Origin: JBJKRW01 sp046704445
GTDB lineage: Bacteria; Patescibacteriota; Microgenomatia; UBA1406; GWC2-37-13
Reading direction: 5' to 3'
DNA length: 12,754 nt
Assembly (NCBI GenBank): GCA_046704445.1
Contig: JBJKRW010000102.1
Span: 1 to 12,754, forward strand
The stretch's first letter is position 1. Each line of letters starts with the position of its first letter. Positions 1 to 7,100 of the stretch are shown piece by piece. A program made the position numbers and the translations under genes. A model generated the notes under the pieces. It searched no databases. It was given only the letters and a program-made list of their open reading frames with translations, and was not told the origin of the DNA.

Positions 1-2
1 TG

Positions 3-1151
3 GCTTCGGTAATTTTTTCAATTTTGACGGGAATAGTGATTTACAAAACGGGAAAAATAATAGAAAATGAGCGGATTGGGTTTTGGGCCGCGCTTGCTTT
101 CCTGTTTAATCCGCTTGTTGTGTATTACTCTCAGGAAGCGCGCATGTATATGATGGTAACTTTCTTCCTGAGCGCCGGCATGTATTATTTTCTGAAGCTG
201 CTTAAACCGGAAAAAAATGTTGACAAATCCGGAAACGATATTCTGCTTTTTTGTCTGTTCAACATACTGGCCTTCTATACGTTTTACGCAAGCATATTGT
301 TTGTTTCGGCGGAGCTTCTGTATGCTTTTCTCCGCAGGAAAACTCGTGCAGCCTTGTGGGGTACGGGTATGCTTTTTTTTGCGGGAGTTGCAGTCTCTCC
401 TCTTCTTCTTAGTCAGCTGACAAACGCTCGGATAGGGCTGGCGACGATAAAAAACTGGAGTACGGTGCTTGGAACCGCAACAATAAAAAATCTTTTGCTT
501 ATCCCGATAAAATTTACGTCAGGAAGAATAAGTTTCGAACCTAAACTTCTGTATTATGCGCTTTCCGGAATATGGGCATGTGCCATATTCGTTCCGGTGG
601 TATACGCCGTACGAAAACGGAAGGTTCTGGGATTCCTTTTGGTGATTCCGTTGGTGTTTGGAGTGGTTCTTTCGTTTTTTGCTCCCATGCTGCAGTATTT
701 CAGATTTATCTACCTTATACCGGTTTTGTCAATTTTGTTCATTTCCGGCTTGTCCCAGTATGCCGTCCTGCACCTGCGAGGTGCAAGGGTTGCGAGGGTC
801 TTGCACCTCGCAGGTGTAATGGGGTTTGGAGTGTGGAGTTTGATTTATCTCTTTATTCCGTCTTTTCACCGTGAGGATTGGAAATCATTGGTCAAGGCTC
901 TTCCTAAAAATGAGACGGTATATATGATTCCCGCTTCTTCGGATCCGGTGCGGTACTATAACAATAGAATCAAAATTTCAGATTTGCTTACGGTTCAGAC
1001 ACGACAGTTACCCGATTTTTTTGTCGTGATTCCCTATACCTCGGATGTGTACGGTTTTGATTACCGGTCGATTCTGCGGAAGAAACAATATGAGAGAACT
1101 TCATCCTTTAGTTTTCGCGGGGTTTCATATGAAGTCTGGTCAAAATCCTAA
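3..1151 (+). CDS. GT39/ArnT-like membrane glycosyltransferase, 5' end cut by window edge
   Basis: Polytopic membrane protein of the GT-C fold. It probably transfers a sugar from a polyprenyl-phosphate donor on the outer face of the cytoplasmic membrane. The frame is open from base 3 with no stop, so the true start and the first extracytoplasmic loop, where this family has its catalytic acidic residue, lie outside the window; the TTG at 24 is not a convincing start. The family signature YYSQEARMYMM (nt about 123-155) follows the first visible helices, then more hydrophobic helices, and the C-terminal hydrophilic tail contains HREDWKSLV, a position often seen as REDW in this family. Residues encoded by 768-821 (LHLRGARVARVLHLAGV) come from an inverted repeat and look like an in-frame insertion between two helices. 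It ends TAA, overlapping the convergent flippase gene by 4 nt. Donor and acceptor are unknown. Confidence 0.85.
   Translation, partial: ASVIFSILTGIVIYKTGKIIENERIGFWAALAFLFNPLVVYYSQEARMYMMVTFFLSAGMYYFLKLLKPEKNVDKSGNDILLFCLFNILAFYTFYASILFVSAELLYAFLRRKTRAALWGTGMLFFAGVAVSPLLLSQLTNARIGLATIKNWSTVLGTATIKNLLLIPIKFTSGRISFEPKLLYYALSGIWACAIFVPVVYAVRKRKVLGFLLVIPLVFGVVLSFFAPMLQYFRFIYLIPVLSILFISGLSQYAVLHLRGARVARVLHLAGVMGFGVWSLIYLFIPSFHREDWKSLVKALPKNETVYMIPASSDPVRYYNNRIKISDLLTVQTRQLPDFFVVIPYTSDVYGFDYRSILRKKQYERTSSFSFRGVSYEVWSKS
771..816. repeat. In-frame palindromic element: 17-bp inverted repeat with 12-nt loop
   Basis: The left arm 771-787 (CACCTGCGAGGTGCAAG) is the exact reverse complement of the right arm 800-816, with loop 788-799. 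Each arm also contains a smaller dyad (CACCT-GCG-AGGTG). The element lies wholly inside the coding sequence of a membrane glycosyltransferase and keeps the frame open, encoding two LHL tripeptides around a basic stretch. It would fold into a very stable hairpin in mRNA or single-stranded DNA. Its structure recalls REP-like or Rickettsia-type palindromic elements. No second copy occurs in this window, so repeat status across the genome is inference. Confidence 0.8.
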
Positions 1152-2440
1152 ACTTTGTATTTGGGGAACTTCTTCCTGAATTCGATTACGAGCGCGGCAA
1201 ACTGAATGATAATTGCCGCCATAAAGGCACTGAAAATCGCATACGGCGGCCCGAACACTCCTTTGACCGGAATAAGAATCCAGCTGCCTATTGACAAAAT
1301 AAGGAAGAATACGATATTGGACAACAGTACATAGCCGGGTTTTTTAACCGTATACAGAATAAAAAGCATGGGAATCGTGCCCAGCGCATACCACACATAG
1401 GATACGCTTAAAGCCCGGGTAATGTCAGCGGTATACACAAAACGCTTGGTAAACAGGATGGTGTAGACCTGATGAGGCATCATAAACAGAACGGTGAAAA
1501 ATCCTACGGGGATAAGCATGTAATAAAATGCGGTTTTGATCTGCCGGACCGTTTCTTCGGATGTCTTGATCCTGGAGAATCTGGGCGATAAGACCTGGGT
1601 AATGCTTGAAATGGTTGTGGTGATAGTGAGAATGATTTTCTGCGAAAGGCCGTAATACCCTACTTCGGGTTTGGGCCTGAAATAAGAAAGCAGAAAAAGA
1701 TCCATGCGCATGCCGAGATTGAAAAACTGCGATGCGAGGAAATACGTGAGGGTATAGCTGAATCTGAACTCTTCCCTCCGGATATCCGCTTTGAGAAGAT
1801 TGAAAAATACCTGTTTTTTTTCGAAAAAAAGAAGCAGGAAAAAAATGGTCGGGCCGACAATGCCGAAAACCAGAATGACCGCGCCGACGCTGATCATGTG
1901 CAACGCAACAAGAATAAGGATAATGATTGTTTTTGCCACACTGGCAAGATTGAGATAAATATTCGCCTGAAGGAATCTTCTGGAGGCGTAGAGTGCGTTG
2001 AGGATAAAATTCTGCCATATGAAAAACAGCACGGCAAAACAGGTAAAATACAGTTCCCACAGCGGAGCGCCTGTTTTGAAAAATACTTTGTCCAGATACG
2101 GAAACGTTATGAAGAGTACGGCAAGCACGATCACCGAAAAAAACGATTGATAGGAAAACGTGCTTTTGATGAAATGAAGCGCCTTTTGTTTGTTGTTTTC
2201 GAGATAAATCGGCAGGAACGAATAGATTGTGGCGGTTGTGCCGAAGTCCAGTACGTTCGCAAGCACATAGGCAATTCCCAGCAAGACGCTTAACACGCCG
2301 TATTGAGCCGGTGAAAGAATGCGGACGAGAATGAGCGCAAACAGGGCGGTGAAAAACACATTCATGTAATTCCCGACCGTATTGATGATGACATCCACGC
2401 TTGTCGGGTGTTTCAGAAAGTTCTTGAGCCTCTTGATCAT
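1148..2440 (-). CDS. Wzx-type polysaccharide flippase (MVF/MATE-like superfamily)
   Basis: A 430-residue integral membrane protein with about 12 predicted hydrophobic segments. It probably flips a polyprenyl-linked glycan from the inner to the outer face of the cytoplasmic membrane. The N-terminal part carries the usual flippase pattern: a short basic amphipathic start (MIKRLKNFLKHP), then a first helix ending in LVRILSPAQYGVLSV, then DFGTTATIYSF; the RxLxPxxYG element is typical of Wzx/RfbX proteins. Slightly shorter than the common length of 450-500. The ATG at 2440 is supported by an extended -10 (TGTTACAAT) whose predicted start site falls on the A of this ATG. Its stop TAG overlaps the stop of the convergent glycosyltransferase by 4 nt. 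It is divergent from the orphan gene at 2554. The exact glycan substrate is unknown. Confidence 0.88.
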   Translation of the reverse strand: MIKRLKNFLKHPTSVDVIINTVGNYMNVFFTALFALILVRILSPAQYGVLSVLLGIAYVLANVLDFGTTATIYSFLPIYLENNKQKALHFIKSTFSYQSFFSVIVLAVLFITFPYLDKVFFKTGAPLWELYFTCFAVLFFIWQNFILNALYASRRFLQANIYLNLASVAKTIIILILVALHMISVGAVILVFGIVGPTIFFLLLFFEKKQVFFNLLKADIRREEFRFSYTLTYFLASQFFNLGMRMDLFLLSYFRPKPEVGYYGLSQKIILTITTTISSITQVLSPRFSRIKTSEETVRQIKTAFYYMLIPVGFFTVLFMMPHQVYTILFTKRFVYTADITRALSVSYVWYALGTIPMLFILYTVKKPGYVLLSNIVFFLILSIGSWILIPVKGVFGPPYAIFSAFMAAIIIQFAALVIEFRKKFPKYKV

Positions 2441-2446
2441 TTGAAT

Positions 2447-2455
2447 ATTGTAACA
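2447..2455 (-). promoter_or_regulatory. Extended -10 promoter of the flippase gene
   Basis: Reading the minus strand, TGTTACAAT (2455 down to 2447) is a TGN-extended -10 with 5 of 6 matches to TATAAT. Six bases separate it from the ATG, so the predicted start site, 7 nt downstream of the box, is the first base of the start codon at 2440. No good -35 at 16-18 nt spacing, as is common for extended -10 promoters. Implies a leaderless transcript. Confidence 0.55.
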
Positions 2456-2514
2456 AATTATTACTTGCCGGTTCTGAATCTTAGTGTTTCATCATTTGAA
2501 AATCAGGTCATATT

Positions 2515-2543
2515 TTGCAAAAGAGATCAGTTTTGAGTATAAT
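2515..2543 (+). promoter_or_regulatory. Sigma-70-type promoter of the orphan gene at 2554
   Basis: TTGCAA (2515-2520, 4 of 6 to TTGACA), a 17-nt spacer and a perfect TATAAT (2538-2543). The predicted start is near 2550, about 4 nt before the ATG at 2554. The -35 begins with the TTG that could otherwise be taken as a start codon at 2515, so the promoter argues that the gene starts at 2554. Confidence 0.7.
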
Positions 2544-2553
2544 TGCGCCATAT

Positions 2554-2949
2554 ATGACTGAAAATAAACGAGTTCCTACCCAACCCGCAGTCACTTTTTT
2601 TAGGAAATTGCTAGGTATTCAGAATGCCTGTCTTGCGCTGAGAAGAGAAAACGATGATTTATATACCATAACAGATGGTGCTCTCCAAATAGTCTTACCT
2701 ATTACCGTAGAAGATGCACTGCGAAGGCAAGTTGAGAACAAACATAAGGATGTAAAGCTGGATGTGACAAAATTCGGTCTTGAACTACTTGGCAGGGCTG
2801 CTTTGGCAATGATTTCCTATTGGGCCACCAACGATATAAGAGCTGTATATTTGACAAATTTAATGTATAACGTAGGGGTGAATGCGCTTAACACTATTGG
2901 CCAGGAAGAAATTAATGAAGAAATAGACCAGTTACAACCGCATTTGTAA
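2554..2949 (+). CDS. Unrecognised 131-residue protein
   Basis: I do not recognise this protein. The frame is open from a TTG at 2515, but that codon lies in the -35 box of a good promoter, so the ATG at 2554 (MTENKRVPTQ) is preferred. It has a basic N-terminal third (FFRKLLGIQNACLALRREN), a central stretch LYTITDGALQIVLPITVEDALRRQ, then a mildly hydrophobic probable helix (residues about 82-95, LELLGRAALAMIS) and an acidic tail. No signal peptide and no clear transmembrane helix, so probably cytoplasmic or peripherally membrane-bound. It sits alone between the divergent flippase and gmd, with its own promoter, and looks more AT-rich than the glycan genes. Neither neighbour indicates a role. 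It may be a lineage-specific protein. Confidence 0.7.
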   Translation: MTENKRVPTQPAVTFFRKLLGIQNACLALRRENDDLYTITDGALQIVLPITVEDALRRQVENKHKDVKLDVTKFGLELLGRAALAMISYWATNDIRAVYLTNLMYNVGVNALNTIGQEEINEEIDQLQPHL

Positions 2950-2974
2950 AAGTATTCTTATTTTCTCCATTATT

Positions 2975-2983
2975 TGCTATAAT
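2975..2983 (+). promoter_or_regulatory. Extended -10 promoter of gmd
   Basis: TGCTATAAT: a perfect TATAAT (2978-2983) preceded by the TGN extension. A weak -35 (TTCTTA, 2955-2960, 3 of 6) stands 17 nt upstream. The predicted start near 2990 leaves a leader of about 20 nt with no Shine-Dalgarno sequence before the ATG at 3011. This is the only promoter in the window that appears to give a real, though short, 5' leader. Confidence 0.65.
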
Positions 2984-3010
2984 TTTTGAGTTAACAGATT
3001 TTTCAACTCT

Positions 3011-3997
3011 ATGACAAAAACCGCCTTGATTACGGGCATATTGGGACAGGATGGACCTCATTTGGCAAAACTTCTTCTCGAAAAAGGATATAAGGTATAC
3101 GGTATGGTAAGAAGATATTCCAATCCGAATTTCGACAATCTTGACTATATGGGAATTACGCAGCAGGTTGAGTATGTGGAGGGCGATATGTCGGACGAAT
3201 CTTCACTTATCCAACTTGTCAAATCGATCCAGCCGGATGAAATATATAACCTTGCGGCACAGTCTTTTGTCGGATCTTCATGGCAGCAGGCCAAGCTTAC
3301 GACCGAAATCAACGCCCTCGGCGTGCTGTATCTTTTGAATTCCATCAAGTTTTTCAGCCCGACCACCAAATTTTACCAGGCGTCTACTTCCGAAATGTTC
3401 GGTTTGGGCAACACCGACGGATATCAGGACGAACACACGAATTTTCATCCCCGTTCGCCGTACGGCATATCAAAAGTCTACGCGTTCTGGATGACCGTCA
3501 ATTTCCGTGAGTCATACGGCCAGTTTACCTGCAACGGGATTTTGTTCAATCACGAATCCCCTATCCGGGGAATCCAGTTTGTGACGCGCAAAATCACGGA
3601 CGGAGTGGCAAAAATAAAAATGGGGCTTGCGGAAAAATTGCGTCTCGGAAATCTCGAATCAAAACGCGACTGGGGATATGCGGGCGACTACGTGGAAGCG
3701 ATGTATCTCATGCTGCAGCAGGATAAACCCGGCGATTACGTCGTGGGAACAGGAGAAAATCATTCGGTAAAGGAATTCGTCGAACTGGCGTTTGCATACG
3801 CGGGCATACCCGACTGGCAGAAATACGTGGTTAGCGACGCGCGGTTCAAAAGACCCGCGGAGGTTCCGGACTTGAAGGCAAAATCGGACAAGGTTCAGAA
3901 ACTTCTTGGCTGGAAACCGAAAACAACATTCAAAGAACTGGTTAAAATGATGGTCGAGGCTGACTTAAAACGATATAAGGAAAAAAAGAACAGATAA
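3011..3997 (+). CDS. gmd: GDP-mannose 4,6-dehydratase
   Basis: Extended short-chain dehydrogenase that converts GDP-D-mannose to GDP-4-keto-6-deoxy-D-mannose in the cytoplasm, the shared precursor of GDP-L-fucose, GDP-D-rhamnose and related deoxysugars. The Rossmann glycine motif is TGILGQDG (residues 8-15), followed by the RR pair at 34-35 that contacts NADP phosphate in this family. NLAAQSFVGSSW (80-91), the catalytic set T126/E128 (STSEMFG) and Y151-x3-K155, NHESPIRG (180-187), and RLGNLESKRDWGYAGDYVEAM (211-231) are all highly typical. At 328 residues, with a non-arginine at 185, it resembles the short Pseudomonas-type Gmd rather than the roughly 370-residue enterobacterial form (comparison from memory). 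No fucose synthase or Rmd-type reductase is present here, so the final sugar is undetermined. First of the plus-strand glycan genes after the orphan. Confidence 0.95.
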   Translation: MTKTALITGILGQDGPHLAKLLLEKGYKVYGMVRRYSNPNFDNLDYMGITQQVEYVEGDMSDESSLIQLVKSIQPDEIYNLAAQSFVGSSWQQAKLTTEINALGVLYLLNSIKFFSPTTKFYQASTSEMFGLGNTDGYQDEHTNFHPRSPYGISKVYAFWMTVNFRESYGQFTCNGILFNHESPIRGIQFVTRKITDGVAKIKMGLAEKLRLGNLESKRDWGYAGDYVEAMYLMLQQDKPGDYVVGTGENHSVKEFVELAFAYAGIPDWQKYVVSDARFKRPAEVPDLKAKSDKVQKLLGWKPKTTFKELVKMMVEADLKRYKEKKNR

Positions 3998-4038
3998 TTT
4001 CTGCAGGCTGATGATCGGAATTTCCTTGCAAGATCGGC

Positions 4039-4044
4039 TATAAT
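4039..4044 (+). promoter_or_regulatory. -10 box of the FAD-dependent oxidoreductase gene
   Basis: A perfect TATAAT lies 8 nt before the ATG at 4053, putting the predicted start site near 4051, only 2 nt ahead of the codon. The -35 region at normal spacing is poor (CGGAAT, 4016-4021). GATCGG occurs twice nearby (4013-4018 and 4032-4037), possibly by chance. It lies in the 55-nt gap after gmd, so the gene can be transcribed on its own. Confidence 0.5.
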
Positions 4045-4052
4045 AGCAAGAT

Positions 4053-5489
4053 ATGAAAAAGAAGAAACCCTTCATAGGTATCATCGGCGCCGGCCCGTCG
4101 GGCTTGGGATGCGCATACGAACTCCTTGCCAAACTTCATACGAAAAACAATCAAATTACCGTGTGGGATAAGAATTCTCAGGTTGGCGGTTTGGCAAGAA
4201 CATACAGATTCAAAGGATTGTATTTTGACGTAGGACCCCACCGGTTTTACACCAAAAACAGGGAAGTGCAGAAATTATGGGAGCATTTGTTGGGGACCCG
4301 GTTCCGCAAAGTAAGCAGGTTGACCAGGATTCTCTATAAGAACAAACTGTTTTTTTATCCCGTACAGCTTAAGGATGCACTGATGAAGCTTGGGATAAAG
4401 GACAGTGCCGTGAGTCTTTTGAGTTATGTGCAGGCAAAGATATTCCTCAGGCGCATGAAACCGAAAACATTTGAGGATTGGATTACCAAGAATTTCGGCA
4501 AAAAACTTTTTTCCATTTTCTTCAAAACCTATACCGAAAAAGTGTGGGGAATATCCTGCAAGCGCATCGGTGAAGAATGGGCGGCGCAGCGGATAAAAAA
4601 CCTGAATTTTTTCGAGGTCCTGAAAACCGCAATTTTCGGTGAACGGGCAAGAAAAGCAAAAAGCCTGGTAGACACCTTCTATTACCCCGTGCACGGCGCG
4701 GGTTCCATGTACGAAAAAATGTCTTCGGTCATCTCAAAAAAAGGAGCGGATATCCAACTTGATTCCCGAATAGTTTCAATCAGGCATGACAAAAAAACAA
4801 TAAAAGAGCTGGTGATTGAAAAAAACAACAGGCGTAGCGTACAAAAAGTCGATTATGTATTTGCGAGCATGCCGCTTACACATTTTGTGGAAATGCTTGA
4901 TCCGCTGCCTCCGAAAAAGATACTCGATGCCAGCCGGAAACTTTTTTACCGTGATCATCTCACCGTCAACGTGACAGTCAACGGTCAGGGATTGTTTCCC
5001 GACAACTGGATTTACGTGCACGCGCCCGAAGTCAAAATGGCACGTGTCGCAAATTACAACAATTTTGTCAGACGCGAGAAACCGGGTACAAGAGGAACGA
5101 CTGCGTTATCGGTAGAATATTTCGTGTTCCAAAAAGACCGGCTCTGGAAAATGAAAGACAATGATCTTATTGCTTTGGCAAAAAAGGAATTGCAACAGGT
5201 AGGCCTGGTAAAAAAAGTCGATATACGTGACGGGTTCGTAGTCAGGGAAACAGAATCGTACCCGACGTATTATCTTGGACACCGCGAATATTTTGAACTT
5301 CTAAAGTCTTACGTGGAATCTTTTTCCAATCTTCAGCTGATCGGAAGAGGAGGAATGTTCAAATACAACAATATGGATCACGCGATTTACTCCGGAATGC
5401 TCGCGGCGCGCAATTACGTATCGGGTACACGCACATATGATGTCTGGTCTATTAACGAAGATGCGGAATATCTTGAAGAAAAACGATAA
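4053..5489 (+). CDS. FAD-dependent oxidoreductase, HemY/COG1232-like, glycan-locus type
   Basis: A 478-residue flavoprotein of the protoporphyrinogen oxidase/amine oxidase fold, probably cytoplasmic or membrane-associated. The N-terminal Rossmann motif is GIIGAGPSGLG (residues 9-19), with D39 placed to bind the adenosine ribose, then VGGLARTYRFKG (44-55) and DVGPHRFYT (59-67). The middle carries YTEKVWG (160-166) and WAAQRIKNL (176-184), which mark the COG1232-like branch found in exopolysaccharide clusters. RGGMFKYNNMDHAIYSG (432-448) is the second FAD-contacting segment. UDP-galactopyranose mutases share the fold but are usually under 400 residues, so I do not call it glf. Haem synthesis is unlikely because no other haem gene is near. 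The reaction is unknown; a sugar-nucleotide or lipid-linked sugar substrate is inferred from context. Its 3' end overlaps the next gene by up to 53 nt, suggesting translational coupling. Confidence 0.82.
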   Translation: MKKKKPFIGIIGAGPSGLGCAYELLAKLHTKNNQITVWDKNSQVGGLARTYRFKGLYFDVGPHRFYTKNREVQKLWEHLLGTRFRKVSRLTRILYKNKLFFYPVQLKDALMKLGIKDSAVSLLSYVQAKIFLRRMKPKTFEDWITKNFGKKLFSIFFKTYTEKVWGISCKRIGEEWAAQRIKNLNFFEVLKTAIFGERARKAKSLVDTFYYPVHGAGSMYEKMSSVISKKGADIQLDSRIVSIRHDKKTIKELVIEKNNRRSVQKVDYVFASMPLTHFVEMLDPLPPKKILDASRKLFYRDHLTVNVTVNGQGLFPDNWIYVHAPEVKMARVANYNNFVRREKPGTRGTTALSVEYFVFQKDRLWKMKDNDLIALAKKELQQVGLVKKVDIRDGFVVRETESYPTYYLGHREYFELLKSYVESFSNLQLIGRGGMFKYNNMDHAIYSGMLAARNYVSGTRTYDVWSINEDAEYLEEKR

Positions 5490-6720
5490 TGCATTCGAAC
5501 TGATAACGGTTGCGTGCATTGCGGTTCTTTATGTGCTTCTTGCCCTGACAGTCAATAAATCAATCACCGTTCCTACGGATTTTGCATATTACAACAACCT
5601 TATTGATGCATTTATACACGGAAGGCTTAATCTTCTGACTTCAAACACATTTGATCTATCCCTTTACCGCGGCAAATGGTATGCGTATTGGGGTCCGGCC
5701 GGTGCGGTATTCGTACTTCCCTTTTATCTTGTTTCCGGGATCCGTGCGCCGGATATCCTGTATACGCTTGTTGCCGCACTGGCAAATCTTGTATTGTTCT
5801 CTTTTGTTCTCCGCGAATTTATACGCTATTTTGGGATCAGACTTGTTCCGCGCATGAGGGCGGTTCTGATCGCGGCATTCGGAATTATGAGCCCGAATTT
5901 TTACATGGGTTTGAAGGGAGGAATCTGGCAAACAAATCAAATCGTTGCGGTGTTTTTTCTGCTTTGGTTTCTTTTGTTTTTTTTCAAGTTTTTGCAGAAT
6001 CAGGAAAAAAACATCTATCTTTTGGCTTCGGTCATATACTTTAATCTTGCATGGTTTACCAGATATACGATGATTTTTTACGGCCTGCTTTTTATCTACG
6101 CGCTGCCTTTGCGCTATGCAAAGAACAGAAAAATCATTACATATCTTATTACGGTAATCGGTATCGGGTTTGTATTTTTGGGCGCTTTTTTCTTTTACAA
6201 CAGGGCAAGATTCGGAAGTCCGTTTGAAACAGGCATGGTGTATCAGAAAGGGGTATGGAGGTACGACGGATACTTTCAGGCAAAAAAAATATTTTCAAAA
6301 ACCTTCATTCCCCATAACACATACTACTATTTTCTCAATCCGATCAAAGCGGAAGCGAAATTTCCGTTTCTTAAATTCGATCCCGAAGGAAACGGAATGT
6401 TTTTTATGTATCCGTTTCTTCTTTTTCTTCCTTTTGCTTTTTCGGAGAAAATGCGCAGAAAACACACACGGGCAGTATGGTTTGCGGTTTTTGCTTTATT
6501 CATCGCATTGTTAAATCTGTCCGTACTTCTGGTCAATGTGGGAACAGGGTGGGTGCAGTTGGGAACCCGGTATTTTTTTGATTCCATTCCCCTGCTCTAT
6601 CTTGTGGCGGGATTTGCGCTGTCGTCGATTCCGGAGTTGGCGGTCCGGCTGTTTTTTGTGTACGGCCTGGCAATCAACATATGGGGTACGCTGTTGTTTC
6701 ATTCCGTATTTAAATGGTAG
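5437..6720 (+). CDS. Polytopic membrane protein, probable GT-C glycosyltransferase
   Basis: About 420 residues with roughly 10-11 hydrophobic segments. The first follows a basic N-terminus (MRNILKKND). Visible conserved-looking elements are LIDAFIHGRLNLL (55-67), GKWYAYWGPAGAVFVLPF (79-96), FGSPFETGMVYQKG after a central helix, and GWVQLGTRYFFDSIPLLYL near the C-terminus. Together they mark a family of uncharacterised bacterial membrane proteins usually treated as GT-C-like. The layout fits an enzyme using a lipid-linked sugar on the outer membrane face, but the acidic residue that would be catalytic is not obvious, so the assignment is tentative. The longest frame starts at 5437. The ATG at 5461 is at least as likely: it shortens the overlap with the oxidoreductase from 53 to 29 nt and places the basic stretch directly before helix 1. 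No Shine-Dalgarno precedes either start. Its stop TAG forms the beginning of the next gene's -10 box. Confidence 0.75.
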   Translation: MMSGLLTKMRNILKKNDNAFELITVACIAVLYVLLALTVNKSITVPTDFAYYNNLIDAFIHGRLNLLTSNTFDLSLYRGKWYAYWGPAGAVFVLPFYLVSGIRAPDILYTLVAALANLVLFSFVLREFIRYFGIRLVPRMRAVLIAAFGIMSPNFYMGLKGGIWQTNQIVAVFFLLWFLLFFFKFLQNQEKNIYLLASVIYFNLAWFTRYTMIFYGLLFIYALPLRYAKNRKIITYLITVIGIGFVFLGAFFFYNRARFGSPFETGMVYQKGVWRYDGYFQAKKIFSKTFIPHNTYYYFLNPIKAEAKFPFLKFDPEGNGMFFMYPFLLFLPFAFSEKMRRKHTRAVWFAVFALFIALLNLSVLLVNVGTGWVQLGTRYFFDSIPLLYLVAGFALSSIPELAVRLFFVYGLAINIWGTLLFHSVFKW

Positions 6721-6723
6721 AAT
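6694..6723 (+). promoter_or_regulatory. Promoter of the MazG-DUF5674 unit, overlapping the upstream stop codon
   Basis: TTGTTT (6694-6699), an 18-nt spacer and TAGAAT (6718-6723), the latter with a TGG extension at 6715-6717. The stop TAG of the membrane-protein gene (6718-6720) is the first half of the -10. Six bases follow before the ATG at 6730, so the predicted start is the A of the start codon. Suggests a leaderless mRNA and transcription independent of the glycan genes. Confidence 0.5.
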
Positions 6724-6729
6724 ATAAGT

Positions 6730-7095
6730 ATGGAAATAAAACAAGAAAAAAAAATAAACAAAAATACCCTCAGGTATATTCAATCGGTGCTTTCAAAACA
6801 CGAGAGGAAAATCCGTATCCGGTTTGCGACCATGACCAAACGGGAAAAAGACATACTGTCCAAGACCGTAAAACTTTCCGAAGAAACCGGAGAATTGGCG
6901 AATGACATCCTGTCCGTTATGTCTTTGCAGCGGAAATCAAAGCTCGATGAATTCAATATAAAAAACCTGTACGAAGAATTTGCCGACGTGGTGATTACGA
7001 CCGCAATGCTCGCCAACAAACTGCATGTCAACCTTGAACGTGCGGTACGGGACAAACTCAAGAAAGTTTTGACTTCTTATGCGGAAGACAGGTAA
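6730..7095 (+). CDS. MazG-like nucleotide pyrophosphohydrolase
   Basis: A 121-residue all-alpha protein of the MazG/NTP-PPase superfamily, which hydrolyses nucleoside triphosphates to monophosphates and pyrophosphate with Mg2+ in the cytoplasm. The metal-binding signature is visible: KLSEETGELANDIL (residues 48-61) supplies E52 and E55, and LYEEFADVVITTAMLANKL (80-98) supplies E83 and D86, giving the ExxE-spacer-ExxD arrangement. It is a single-domain form, about half of E. coli MazG. The N-terminal 40 residues are lysine/arginine-rich and not part of the core. The physiological substrate is unknown; house-cleaning of altered nucleotides or control of nucleotide pools are the usual roles. Only 5 nt separate it from the DUF5674 gene, so the two are co-transcribed. 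Not the MazE/MazF toxin-antitoxin system. Confidence 0.82.
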   Translation: MEIKQEKKINKNTLRYIQSVLSKHERKIRIRFATMTKREKDILSKTVKLSEETGELANDILSVMSLQRKSKLDEFNIKNLYEEFADVVITTAMLANKLHVNLERAVRDKLKKVLTSYAEDR

Positions 7096-7100
7096 AGCTT

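Noticed and set aside
1425..2456. A 343-codon minus-strand open frame overlapping the flippase gene
   Set aside because: It is a shifted frame of the flippase with a composition rich in His, Arg, Gln and Cys and no hydrophobic pattern; the flippase frame has clear family motifs.
3145..3369. Antisense frames within gmd and other core genes
   Set aside because: They lack family resemblance, start signals and coding-like composition, and they sit opposite well-identified enzymes.
4013..4037. Direct repeat GATCGG twice in front of the FAD oxidoreductase gene
   Set aside because: Six bases are too short to distinguish from chance, and no symmetry or further copy is present.
4053..5489. Calling the flavoprotein UDP-galactopyranose mutase (glf)
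   Set aside because: It is about 90 residues too long and carries the COG1232-type YTEKVWG/WAAQRIK segment; the shared FAD fold alone does not support the name.
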